Of a stretch of 64,000 nt of DNA, positions 12,465 through 23,399 are shown piece by piece (the stretch's first letter is position 1; each line of letters begins with the position of its first letter). The notes under the pieces are model-generated. The model ran no database searches and was not told where the DNA came from. It saw only the letters and a list, made by a program, of their open reading frames with translations. Source of the stretch: Strongylocentrotus purpuratus (lineage: Eukaryota > Echinodermata > Echinoidea > Camarodonta > Strongylocentrotidae); NCBI RefSeq assembly GCF_000002235.5, contig NW_022145615.1:34604594-34668593 (forward strand). Direction: 5' to 3'. The translations under genes were made by a program, and so were the position numbers.

Positions 12465-12691
12465 TATAGTGTTTGGTCCAGAGTTGAAATGAGGAATTCG
12501 GTTAGTGTATAATTGACAGAGGCGAATTTGTCGTAAAATTTCAAATGTTGTCAGAAGTACGATTTGGCAGGGAATATCAGCATTCCAATTTCTAAATTTG
12601 AAAATATAAGCAAATATGAAATGATTAATGTGGAATACCTATCTATACCATTTTCGAAATTTTTACTCGAAGGGAACCTGATAACTCTCCT

Positions 12692-12766
12692 TACCTCCTC
12701 CTCCTCCTCCTCCTTCTCCTTCTCCTTCTTCTTGTTCATGTTCTTCTACATGTGCTTCTTCTTCTT

Positions 12767-12798
<32 letters not shown>

Positions 12799-12876
12799 TC
12801 TTCTTCCTATTCTTCTTCTTCTTCTTCTTCTTCTTCTTCTTCTTCTTCTTCTTCTTCTTCTTCTTCTACTTCTTTT
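12692..12876. repeat. (TCC)/(TTC)/(TAC)n trinucleotide microsatellite
   Basis: About 185 bases of pyrimidine-rich trinucleotides that change from TCC to TTC to TAC and back to TTC. The phenylalanine-rich open frame across it is not a gene. Confidence 0.95.
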
Positions 12877-15800
12877 TGATTGAATGAGCCCTTTCCAATA
12901 GCTTATTTCTTTAATTTTTTTGAAAGCGTTAACCCATGTCCCTTTTTATTTTATTTTCGTTGTAATTGTGAATTATGTAAGTGTAATGCATGTTTCTCAA
13001 GAAATTGAATATTGTTATGCTCATCACGTGCACGATTCGTTAAATAAACTAATAACATTTGTATACATATCCCCTTTTATTGTTATAATTATCAATATAC
13101 GATCGTGACTGTTTTTATGAAGCAGAATGTGACACTTAATTACCTGCAAATAGTACCAAAATAGCTCACATTAATTGAACACATCATGGTAGCATGCTTC
13201 TTATATAGGTATACGTGCGTTATTTTACGCGACACCTTATTTGTTCTTTCTTAATTGTTTGTCATTCCTTTGAATATTAAGATATTCGAGATGATAAAAT
13301 TACAGACGATAAAGTTCGTTGATTATCCAAACTTTTTTTTAACGAAAGAAAAATCTAAGTAAGCTATGCAAATCAAAAGCTTTTCATACCCTTTGTAATA
13401 ATAGGGTCAATATACTCTCTTACCATGTGGCTTATCAAAATTGAAGTAGATTACTAATTAACCATAAAATATCGTACGATGTTATTTGATGAATGAATAT
13501 TCATAGCGGCCGTTTTAATATTTGATCTCTCCATAGTTTAGCCCTCCCCCGAAAGAAAAATCCCCTATAGTAGACAGTTGCCCCGATAAAACCAGAAAAC
13601 TACATTAGGTAAACCAGATGTATCGATATTTAAAAATCTAATAACGTTTCCTCCTCCTGGCACATAGCTTAATATGCGTGTCAATGTCAAGAAATGTCTT
13701 TCAAATTCGTGAAAAACAACATGAGGAACTTTTCCCGTTTACGTTGATCTTTTTTTCCTTCTACTTACGGGAAATTTCAAAGCATACCCACGTGTATGAA
13801 TATATGTTTATTTTTCATAAAAAGGAATGTGTATAAAAACCCGACTTTTAACGGTCTTTATTTATTTTTTGTTTTAAATTTATTTATTTATTAACATATT
13901 TATCTATACATTTATTTGTTTATTGAATTCATTATTATTGGGGGGATCTTTTACATACCATAGTGCAAAAAAAAACAAAAACATTACAAGTAACACAGAA
14001 CTTAAGCTTGACAAAAAAACAATATTTTATTATGATAATCGCTTAATTTCGAACTGCAATAATTGCATCAAAGAATTTCGGAAGTACAATGCTGATGGTG
14101 TATAACGTCTATGCCAAAAATATGAAATAAGTGGCCATTGATTATCTTCTTCAAGAATGCTCCTGGTTACTCCCCTTCTCAAGGAACATTGAGTCGTTTG
14201 ATGATCTTCCTTCATTCGAATGGATTAATGTAGAATGACTGCTGAGAAGTTAGAAGCTTCCTGATGTTCCATGTAGCTTTTGGATGCATGGCTGGGCGTG
14301 GAGGGGTTAATCGAACGCGGTAAGAAGAATTCTGCGCAAAGAGCAAAATAAAGAAAAAGTAAAGATAAAGAAAAAAGAGGTGCATGCAGTTTCATTTTCA
14401 CATGTTTACTTTTTTTAATGCCAACATTCATTATATCTTGAATATTTAAATAATATTTAATGTACATGGATATTTGCTCATTGACTGCTGAATTATCTTA
14501 TTCCATATGCTCAATACAGGGACCATCCAGTTTTGGTAAGCAATGGGTTAAATGAATAATTGAAGTTTGTATAAGAATACAACTAAGTAATCTAGCCTTC
14601 GACTAAAAGCGTTATATTACGGTAACTCTGGAGGGTGGTGGTGGTGGTGGGGGGGGGGGGGGGTGGGAACAACTGACCTCATCCTTTTAAAACCCAATAT
14701 GCATACCCTGTTGAAACATATACACAACTGAAAAATGTACCCCCTTCTAATTATGTTTCTGTACCTCTCCTTCAAATTTAGACCCTTTGATAGCCTTTCC
14801 CTTTTTTTTCTTTCTTTATCCTTTTCTTGTCAGGAATTCGTGGCATCGACCCTCGCCCTACAGAATTCTTGATCCGCCCTGATACTGCTATATGATAGCT
14901 AATGCCCGATCGTATTTATGTGATACCTACACCTTTGAAGAGTAAAACTATTCAGACATAAAGATATGAAATACAATATGCTGGCTGCTAAAAATGTGGT
15001 GTGGAAGGGGAAATGATATTTTGTCAACTGACAAAGATCAATCAACTGCTGTCAAAGTCATCTGCAGATAAAAATACAAAATTCTTCTAAATTACCGAGA
15101 CCTTCGGAACTTTGATATCATAGCAAACTTCATTAACCCTTGCACTTAGGGCGGACAGGGGTCCAAAAAATGAGGGGCACTGTACGCATGGGGGGGGGGC
15201 GACGTTATTAACAACGGCATTTCATAAGGGGATGGTGTGGAAGATGGACTCTTCATTTTTTCTCAGGATACTTTCTCCTCTCCAATTTCCACTGTTTCCA
15301 TGATTTATCTATAATTATGCTTTCTTTTGCTCGCCATTCAATCGGAGACACGTGCCCCGTGCCCCTGAAGCTATGCCACTACTTGTGACCTCTATCTGTT
15401 TCTTCACGAATGAAACTTTAGTCAATGAACTTGTATTTGATCATCATAGTTCTAGACGCACTTTGTAACACAGTTCGTCTCTGCAGCAAGTGTTAGATGC
15501 GAAGTTCTTGATGCAAATTTTAAATGATACAAGAGTTCGTCTTTTAATATTAAGGAAACTCAATTAAATGTAGATACAAATTTGATTGGACTAAGCAATC
15601 TTTGATAATAAATGTCATTGACCCCGGTCTCAAAAGTCAACATCAGCGAACTATTATTACATGTAACTTGAATTAAAGATATTTACTAGTGGTAATTGAC
15701 TTTTTATCAAACAAAAATAATATTAATGAAAAACACCGACTAGTTAATTGAAATAAAAAGCATGCTATAGTTTACAGATTATCACCAATTGGGGGGCCCA

Positions 15801-16183
15801 CCAACATTTTAATTATCAACAAGATGTAACGTAGCCACATGGGACACGTGCCCCAGGCCTGTAGAATTAAAACAGAAAGGGGGGGGGGGATATATTTGAA
15901 ATAAAGATAAAGAAAGGGAGAGGGTGACAGGAAAATGGTACAACCGAGTACCACATTGTACCGATGGATTTGTTTCTCGCATCTAGTAAGCCTGAGCCCC
16001 CCATCCCCTTTCCCGATTAAAGTACCCCTTCGATGAGTGGAACAACGCTACGCCGCCTTTGAAGCAGCCTTCACAGAAAGGTTGCTACATGGTGTTACCA
16101 AAAGGATACTGTACAAGGGTATGGAGCAATATTCCGTAAAAGAAAGAATAACTCTGGCAAGGAAGTAATCAAGGGGGACGGGT

Positions 16184-16184
<1 letters not shown>
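12877..16184. other. gene-poor stretch
   Basis: No recognisable exon. AT-rich DNA with G-runs near 14650-14663 and 15188-15199 and a long G-run at 15880-15890. The phrase around 14860-14880 and 15140-15180 resembles the ends of degenerate small DNA transposons, but no element could be bounded. Confidence 0.45.

Positions 16185-16260
<76 letters not shown>
16185..16260. repeat. (GA)n microsatellite
   Basis: About 75 bases of GA with short GGGG and AAAG interruptions, 200 bases beyond the 3' end of the SWEET1-like gene. Confidence 0.95.
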
Positions 16261-16265
<5 letters not shown>

Positions 16266-16467
16266 AACGCTGTTAGTATCGTACCACGGGAAATGTCATA
16301 GTTTGGTTTTAATAGGGAGCTTGTGCCGGTTAAATATATGACCCACCCCCCCCCCCCTCAAACACACACACTTACATGTAAATCCGACAATGACTCCCTC
16401 ACCATATGGAAGGGGAAAAGGAACATAACAAATGGTTTAATTTTCTCACCTCAAGCAAGACGCACAG

Positions 16468-16632
16468 TCACACTATTGATGGTATTGAGGAAGAAGATGA
16501 CGATGAGTGGGATGACGAGGATGTTGATGAGGATGGAATATAAAAGTCATCTTCATCCTCCTCTCTGCCACTGAACCTCCAGAGGATGAGTAATCTTGAT
16601 ATACTACTGAGAACCCCGGGGATATTGGGCAA
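16468..16632 (-). CDS. SWEET1: SWEET1-like exon 6 (terminal)
   Basis: Residues 185-238 and stop. TM7 begins with LPNIPG, followed by basic LLILWRF, then an acidic REEDEDD patch and a serine-rich tail. TGA occupies 16470-16468. Confidence 0.92.
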   Translation of the reverse strand: MPNIPGVLSSISRLLILWRFSGREEDEDDFYIPSSSTSSSSHSSSSSSSIPSIV

Positions 16633-19194
16633 CTAAGATGAGAGCAATAGATTAATGGATGGAGTATGTGTTTCATAAAATGATTCTGAGTTACGACCCT
16701 ATCTCTGAAGTCTACAGAATATGCTAACATCTGCAACATGATTAACAAGCAGCAATGGAGCAGGAGATATTAAAGGATTTTCTAACGGAAAACGACGCAT
16801 CACTTGTAAAGGAATCAAATTTAATATTAATTTTGATCAAAGTATTAAGTATATATCATCTATTCGCGAAATTGACAACCTTGACCACTTCAAAGCTTCA
16901 CTCAAAACTCACATCTTCCTTCAGACATTTAAATGCTAACTTTATTGGAGGAGCTCGCGCCTTTGAATGTTTTTTGAAACAGATAAATGGCGCCATACAA
17001 ATGCTGTGAATCATCATCATCATCATCAAAATACAGAACAAATTTTTGACAATATGGGTAAGATGACATGATTTTTTTACGAAACAAACATGTGATTTAA
17101 GAGCCCATTGCACTGTATTTTTTTCTTCTGTGGTCAAAGAATCTTTACAAGGCAGTTGACTGAACATGATGAACGTTACTTTGGAATTGTGTCATTTTCT
17201 CTGTTTTTAGTACTCACAGATATAAACGTGTCGTGGCGGAGTATACCATATGAGAGCCATAGGGACGAAGCGATGAGGGTGGCAACGCTGAGAGAGGCCG
17301 AGATTGTCTTGGCTGATTTGGCTCGTATACAATGCACCTAAATATCACAAAGATCAAGGAAGATTCATAACAATGCTAGCTTGAGTGACTCATTTTTTTT
17401 TCATGATTCGTAAAATAGAAGTAAAAGTACAATATTTTTCAAACGATAAAATTACTTTCTTCAGTGAGTATATTGTCCCGGTGACTTAAATTAAAAATGC
17501 CCAAACTCGATGTTCCAGTTGGGGAAAGAATGATAAAGAAGGCATGTTCGTCTATTATTAAAAAATATGTTAGATTACCCCTTTTGGGTACAAATTCATA
17601 GAAATATGTTTATTATACTCTGCCTGAAATAACTAGAAGCCGTGTATCTGGATGAGAGGCGAATTCATTATAATTCTAACAAAGTAATAATTCAAAATTT
17701 TTAGTTTTGACAAGACTTTTGACTTGACTTTGCGTTGACTTACCATATCACAAACTGGAGCGACGTACATGAAAATGGTGACTATGCTGGCGACGAGACC
17801 GACTTGTTTGAGGGCCGAGGCGCGTGTTGGGACGAATTGAGACATGTAGATGTAGAGCGCCACTAGAAAGGCGACTCCTGCTATGGCTTGTTGAACAGGA
17901 CGGAGCTGGAAAATAAGAAGAACATTTAATTACAATTTATCATCACAATATTTTGTTCTCGTAAAGTACATAGACACACGAAATCAATTCAAATACACAT
18001 TTGCTAGTGATGTGGGAGTAGCCTATAGCTGCCATGATGACACTCCCAAGCTATAGTATAGGCAATGTGTAGGCCTACTTACAATTCACTACACCTGGGT
18101 AATGAATGGTATATGCAGATTAATGTCTTCACAAAATAATAAGTTTGATATTGGGGTTGGGATGTGAAATCGATCAAGATAGCCCTCTATTATAACATCG
18201 ATTTCCATTCAGGCAGATTCAGTGAGTGTACATAGTGTAGAGCTCATGAAGCCCACCACCCCCCCCCCCCTCCCTCCTCCTTTGGGGGTAAAACTCCGGC
18301 ATAATTATAGACTAACAATATGTCTTTTCCGGATTCATTCTGAAGTAAGCAGAACAATTATAAATAGTTTTCAAGAAGCATTATGGAAGATCTGTTTTCA
18401 AAATGCCCTTTAATAATTGATGAGGGCAGATTGCACGTATTATATTATAGGGTTTACGGATGCCAGCGACAGGATTAAACAGAAATTAATAATTTATAAA
18501 CATAATTGTACCCACCTTGTTTTGGGTAAAATGTATGTAAATGCAGATATACGACAGCTGGACAGTGAGGCCTACCATATTCACGATAATAATAGCCGTG
18601 TCAGGATACAAGAACCCGTATGCTCCCCACATCACAATACTGAGGGAAAGGAAATGAAAGTATCAAAAGGAGCTCTGAATTATATATGATGCAAGAATAA
18701 CTAAACGATGATGCAGGAAATAATGCACTTCTGCAAATATGTAGATCCTTTTCTTCGGTTGAATTCATGCAGTTCATTCTTTTAATGCATTCGTTATTTA
18801 ACTTGGTATCTAAAAAATATAAATGTGTTCGTCTAACATTTAGTCGAATGCCTATTAAATGCCTTGTAAATGTCATCATTTTAAAGAAGGCAAGTGAGAG
18901 ACGAGTGATATAGAGAAACGGACGGTCAGATAGCAAGAGGGAGACTAAAGAAAAAACGGGAAAGAGAGAGGGGTAGGGGGTAAATAGGGAAAATGAGAGG
19001 GGATTGTGGTGCGAGAGAGGTAGAGAGAAAAAATATGAGAGTCGGGAAGAGAGATAGACAGAGAAAGGGAGAGAGAAATAGAGTGAGAGGGAGAAAGAGA
19101 GAGAGAGAGAGAGAGAGAAGACAAAAGAGAGAGGCAGACAGACCGACAGAGAGAGGGAGAGAGATAATGGGAGGGAATGAAGTCGTATCAAATC

Positions 19195-19226
<32 letters not shown>

Positions 19227-20386
19227 CAGAGCCGACAGGACTTGCACTAGCAAATTACAGGTGGCGCTGTTAATGACATAATGCTTTCTACGATTGAGCT
19301 TTAATACAGTAATAGCCAAATTTCCACTCACTTGACGGCGGTTGTTATGAATGGTATGAAGGAGATGTTAGTTGTTGACCTGACCCGGAAAAGAAGTGTA
19401 CAGGTTGACCTTGAGAGAAATATAGAGAATAGAGAATCAATCATTTACATGTATATTACATAAGAATGAGAGAAAACATTATTTAAAAGTCAGATGACAG
19501 TAGTAGTCGTAGTAGCAGTAGTAGTAGTAGTAGAAGTAATAATAATAATGAATATGATAATAATAATGATAATAATGATAATAATAATATTGATAATAAT
19601 AATGATGATAATGATGAAATGAAAATATTGATAGTAATAATAATAATTAGAAACGTTTAAAATACATATACTAGCTCCAGCTTCAAAATATATAATATTA
19701 TTCCATTAAGCCTTAATGGCAGCGACCTTACGCAGGCCCGTAACTTACGAGGATGCCGTACGCGTCCTTTTTTTTCCTACGAACTTTTATACTTGACACA
19801 TGCAAAGAGGTCACAAACGATTGGACTTATTTATGGATTATTTCTTGCTTTGCCTCACTATTTATAAAGGCAAAAAACTAAATAAACTGAGATTTGAACC
19901 CTCACGTCAACTCCAACGTTCTATTAGTATCACGCTGTCTTTACCGATTGAGCTAGCGATGAGTTGACAAAAGAACGATTTGCGCTGTTTTCCTTCGCGA
20001 GTGCCCATGCGCAGGTTCCCCTCGCGAGCTCAAAGTTCGTAGGAAAAAAAAAATCGCTGCCGGTACGTGATCCCGCTATAGCGACAAAAAGTCCGCTTAA
20101 AAAATAACACAAAAATAATTGTGTTTTAGTAAAACTATTTTTAATTTGGTGTTATCAATTGTATCTAAACACTTGACAGAAATATGCCCAGGGAGGGGGC
20201 ACTTCCATGGTGAAGATTTATTTACAATGTCGAACTAATTAGTTCCATATTATACTGCATAATTATGTTCTGTTCATGCATTGTATACTTTCATTATATA
20301 CTCAATCAGATAACTTACATGCCAGACAAATACATGTAGACAGTACACATGACAGTCAGCCATGAAAACATAAATACGGGATCCAT
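16468..20386 (-). CDS. SWEET1: SWEET1-like sugar transporter (SLC50A1), six exons, complete
   Basis: SWEET proteins are small uniporters that move glucose and other sugars through plasma or Golgi membranes. They have two three-helix MtN3 repeats joined by a linker helix. Six exons (20386-20319, 19409-19332, 18639-18516, 17905-17744, 17337-17218, 16632-16468) join in phase to 238 residues; every donor is GT and every acceptor AG. MtN3 repeat 1 spans about 5-88 and repeat 2 about 108-207. The asparagines that line the sugar site in this family are present: N69 in IIIVNMVG and N187 in LPNIPG. Family-typical blocks include SLWLSYGILRHD and GLVASIVTIFMYVAP. The tail after about 207 is acidic and then serine-rich (residues about 219-235), longer than in vertebrate SWEET1 (about 221 aa in total). 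It lies 2.9 kb downstream of the SLC43A3-like gene on the same strand. Assignment to the animal SWEET1 group is firm; sugar preference is not shown. Confidence 0.93.
17218..17337 (-). CDS. SWEET1: SWEET1-like exon 5
   Basis: Residues 145-184, covering the CIRAKSAKTIS loop (the K-S/T-K-S-V/T motif of repeat 2) and TM6. Acceptor TATTTAG, donor GTGAGT; 40 whole codons. Confidence 0.92.
17744..17905 (-). CDS. SWEET1: SWEET1-like exon 4
   Basis: Residues 91-144, covering the linker helix TM4 and TM5 (GLVASIVTIFMYVAPVCDM). Acceptor TTCCAG, donor GTAAGT; 54 whole codons. Confidence 0.93.
18516..18639 (-). CDS. SWEET1: SWEET1-like exon 3
   Basis: Residues 49-90, covering TM2 and TM3 (WGAYGFLYPD, IIIVNMVG). 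Acceptor CCTCAG, donor GTGGGT. Confidence 0.92.
18890..19232. repeat. purine-rich (GA)n tract in intron 2 of the SWEET1-like gene
   Basis: About 340 bases dominated by AGAG with runs of pure GA near 19096-19118 and 19201-19227. It lies between exons 2 and 3. Confidence 0.9.
19332..19409 (-). CDS. SWEET1: SWEET1-like exon 2
   Basis: Residues 23-48 and part of 49. It carries the RVRSTTNISFIPF block, equivalent to the R-x-x-T-x-x-V-x-F-x-P-F motif between TM1 and TM2. Acceptor CTCAAG, donor GTGAGT. Confidence 0.9.
19500..19645. repeat. (TAG)n / (AAT)n trinucleotide repeat in intron 1 of the SWEET1-like gene
   Basis: TAG triplets pass into AAT/GAT triplets over about 145 bases. Confidence 0.9.
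19716..20060. mobile_element. tRNA-like sequence enclosed by inverted repeats (SINE-type or foldback element)
   Basis: Outer arms GGCAGCGA (19718-19725) and TCGCTGCC (20053-20060) and perfect inner arms of 20 bases (19768-19787 and 20032-20051, core CCTACGAACTTT) enclose a minus-strand tRNA-like region. Its A box is at 19939-19955 (TAGCTCAATCGGTAAAG) and its B box at 19890-19900 (GGTTCAAATCT). It lies in intron 1 of the SWEET1-like gene, in the same orientation as the gene. Confidence 0.6.
20319..20386 (-). CDS. SWEET1: SWEET1-like exon 1
   Basis: Residues 1-22 plus two bases of codon 23 (TM1). ATG at 20386; donor GTAAGT. No other in-frame ATG was seen in the roughly 100 upstream bases, and the length fits the family's short N-terminus. 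Confidence 0.88.
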
Positions 20387-20730
20387 TATGATTGTGATTG
20401 TTTTAAACTTGTTCTGTTTGCTGCTTTTCAAGCATACAAAAATGTCCTGTTTTGTCAGTGAGAGCACTAAATGCTCCGGTCCCCACGTGACGAAATCTTT
20501 TCCGACAGGTCGCCGGAAACTCCGGTGTCACATGCGCCGAGCCCACTCCATGCCGCCTTGTCGATTCACGGTCACGCCAAGAATGACACGCTCGATCAAG
20601 GCGCAAAAAGAGGATGCATCCCTTTGCGTTGCTTTGGGAACTACGCATGTGTGCGTAATCTTGTGTGACGTAATAATATACTTGCAAGTGCGCGTTACCC
20701 AAGAATAGCTCTGTGTCTGTCATTTAAGGT
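20387..20730 (-). promoter_or_regulatory. probable promoter/5' UTR of the SWEET1-like gene
   Basis: A locally GC- and CpG-rich patch (about 20470-20660) directly upstream of the SWEET1-like ATG, unlike the AT-rich surroundings. The open frames over it are not conserved with anything recognisable. A transcription start cannot be placed. Confidence 0.35.
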
Positions 20731-23277
20731 AAATGGTGTTCAAACAAGTTTGAATCAGTTAGATGAAATTCTAAAGATTCACTCGAGTCTTAATATCCCG
20801 TAAAAGCGTTTATGTCATAAAGATGATGAAGTTCAGTCATCTTAAAGTGCTTGCAGACGGAAAATGGAAGCACTCCCACTGAGAAAGATTCGTTCTAAAT
20901 GCGTCGGTTACCAAGACGAATTCAACATGAATAAGTCGAGGCTTTATCCCCATAAATCATTCTCAAATGCACTTCTGTAGTGAAACTTGGTGTCTATCCT
21001 CACACACTCAGATTATATCATGCTGTGTATTAATTGGGAGTCGATCTGAAGAGAACCTTAATAAAGTCAGTATGACGTATGTTTTTACATGACGTATTAA
21101 TTATCACAGAAATGTCATGTAGCTGCCATTGGGAGCACACTGCTATTCTATATCGCATGTCGTATATGATTCAAGTGTGTAGTCAGAGGTGCATGAAAGG
21201 GGGGGGGGGCAGGGGCACGTACCACGTGCGGCAATCAAGGGGTGAAGACAAAAACCTGCAAAAGATAGCAAGGGGAAAAATTTGAAGAAAACAAAAATCT
21301 TTCGCTCGTTCGCTTTGCTTCCTTCCGTCTACATTTACATGTTAAGTTTTGGCTTCCAATAAAGGATTAAGTGCATAAAACTGATTTTAAAATTCAGAAT
21401 AGTAACAATTAACCTATTATGTACATTTCTTGTAATAAAAGTGAATAATCAATGACGCATATATCTTGTATATGTCCTTACTCAAATGGTAGTATGGTTA
21501 AAGCTAGAGTTGTGGCTGTACTGGGATAATATTAAGATTAAGCTAAAAAAATCAGAATAAATTGTTTTTGGGTTTCATGGACGTGATCATTTTTGTGCTC
21601 TCAATTGTATTATGATGGTGGTAATAAAAGGAATTTTACAGCCAAGTGCAATCTTTTATTCTTCAATTTTATTATTGAAAATATTATACATTTGTCAGCT
21701 ATAACGATAATAAATTGACAGCTGTACATTATTGAACATAGTTTAAACAATGTTTGCTGTTGTTGTTATTGCTAAACTTTCATTTCGAATTTCAGCTCAC
21801 ATCGTTTCATTAATGATTATGTTGCAAGAGAAGATGAGTATATCATCAACAGTGATGAAATGGGTTTGAGAGGGAAGCGAAAGCCGTTGATTTCTCAGTC
21901 GATTATAATCTTTGTGTACCCGCAAGTGGAATATCCGGACAGGTTGATAATCCCAAAAGTTATTTGAAAACAGTTATTTCGAACAGATCATAGTAAGAGG
22001 ACACTTTTTTTTTTTTTTTTTTTTTTTGGGGGGGGGGGGGGGTCTCGAAATTTGAAAAATTGACTCCCCCCCCCCCCCTGCGTACGCGCCTGGGTAAACG
22101 TGACTTGGGTTCGGTTGAGCGCCTTTGAACCTGTGGTGTAAATCCGTGTCAATGAGAAGGGGAGGGGAGGGGAGGGGAGGGGCGGGGGACTGGACACACA
22201 CACGAGCACACAAACACGCATACCTACGAACACATCAAACAACAATTTAAAAGATTTTAGTGATATCTAAACGGATTTTATTAGACATGAATAAATTAAA
22301 AAATTGTGGTCTGAGAATAATTTCAACAAATATGAGGAGAGGAAAATTAACAATTAGCAAAATATTTAAAAACAAGGCTTATAAGAAGTTATTATAGAAT
22401 AAACAGTACACATGGTGCGTACCAAGACTTCTGTAGCGACATGGAAGTATTAAATCACTTTATAGAGGTAACATAATCATATCTATTCAACTCACTCAAA
22501 TGCAAAGCAAGTGTACATGCCGCACTTTGAATAGTTACAAGAATGTCAATCTCGCTCATTAATGCTTTAAACTATAGTCCCCTAAATGTTACCACACTCT
22601 TATCTAATTTGGCAACACTTACTGCTATAAATCTACTTCAGCCAGTATTTCTTTTTCACTCAACATTTAGACAAAAACATGACGGAAGAAGTTTAAATAA
22701 CAAATGTTGATTTAGTTATGCAAATGATTTTTTGAATGAAAATTAAAACACTCTGTTCTATAAGGAGGATTCTAGAAGGGGCAGTGTGAAAGGGGTGTGG
22801 CGCCCCAACCTCTTCAAAATTATCTTACCCTTGTTAGCAAAACTAAAGTTAAATTCTGAATATTTTTCTTATTTTGGTGGGGGAGGGGGGGGGGGGGGGG
22901 TGGCTTGTGCCATTTTAGGCTAACCTGTCGGTAAATTTGGTGCGAAAATTCCCTCCCCCCGGACTATTCAAATAGTCTTCCTACGCCCCTGGATTCAGCC
23001 GATCACATTCGACCATTAGCTATCGAGATAATCATGTTTCACTATTCTCATGCTACTACAACTTCGATTAATACATTCCTTAATACTTGATATTACAGGC
23101 ACAATATTGCTATCTATCTTTTGGACGCTACTTTTATTTTCTCGTGAAAGATAATATCAAATTCTTAATTACATTAACGCATGACTTTTATATAAAAAAA
23201 TTATTCTATTTGGGAATCTTTGGGACATTTTAGAGTAACGAGTTGAAAAAATGCTAAATCCTCTCAAAAAGGTCCGA
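20731..23277. other. intergenic stretch between SLC43A3-like and SWEET1-like genes
   Basis: No exon seen. It contains long T and G runs (about 22007-22042), a C-run (22063-22078), a GGGGA minisatellite-like tract (about 22157-22182), a CA-repeat (about 22193-22210) and a G-run (22879-22900). The end sequence CTACGCCCCTGGATTCA near 22981-22997 looks like the end of a degenerate hAT-type MITE, but its partner could not be fixed. Confidence 0.5.
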
Positions 23278-23285
23278 TTTATTTA

Positions 23286-23399
23286 TCATTGTTGAGTTTG
23301 ATTTTGGTCAGTATTGTTCATCTTGTTCTTGGTTGTGATGTAGAGGAACACGGGTGAGAATAAAGTAAGTAGATCAGCCACAGCAAAACCAATCATCAC
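23286..23399 (-). CDS. SLC43A3: SLC43A3-like exon 10 (terminal)
   Basis: Residues 521-557 and stop TGA (23288-23286): TM12 (MIGFAVADLLTLFSPVFLY) and a short Asn/Gln-rich tail. Acceptor TTTCAG. Confidence 0.9.
   Translation of the reverse strand: MMIGFAVADLLTLFSPVFLYITTKNKMNNTDQNQTQQ

Noticed and set aside
12564-12887. Phenylalanine-rich 107-residue frame
   Set aside because: Created by the TTC/TAC trinucleotide repeat.
18601-19191. 196-residue Ser/Leu-rich minus-strand frame
   Set aside because: Mostly a purine/pyrimidine repeat in a SWEET1-like intron; only its first part overlaps exon 3, and in another frame.
20403-20723. 106-residue minus frame upstream of SWEET1-like ATG
   Set aside because: Its frame stops just before the ATG of the real gene; better explained as a GC-rich promoter/5' UTR.
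22750-23000. hAT-like MITE suggested by CTACGCCCCTGGATTCA
   Set aside because: Only one plausible end was found; the left partner and target duplication could not be fixed.
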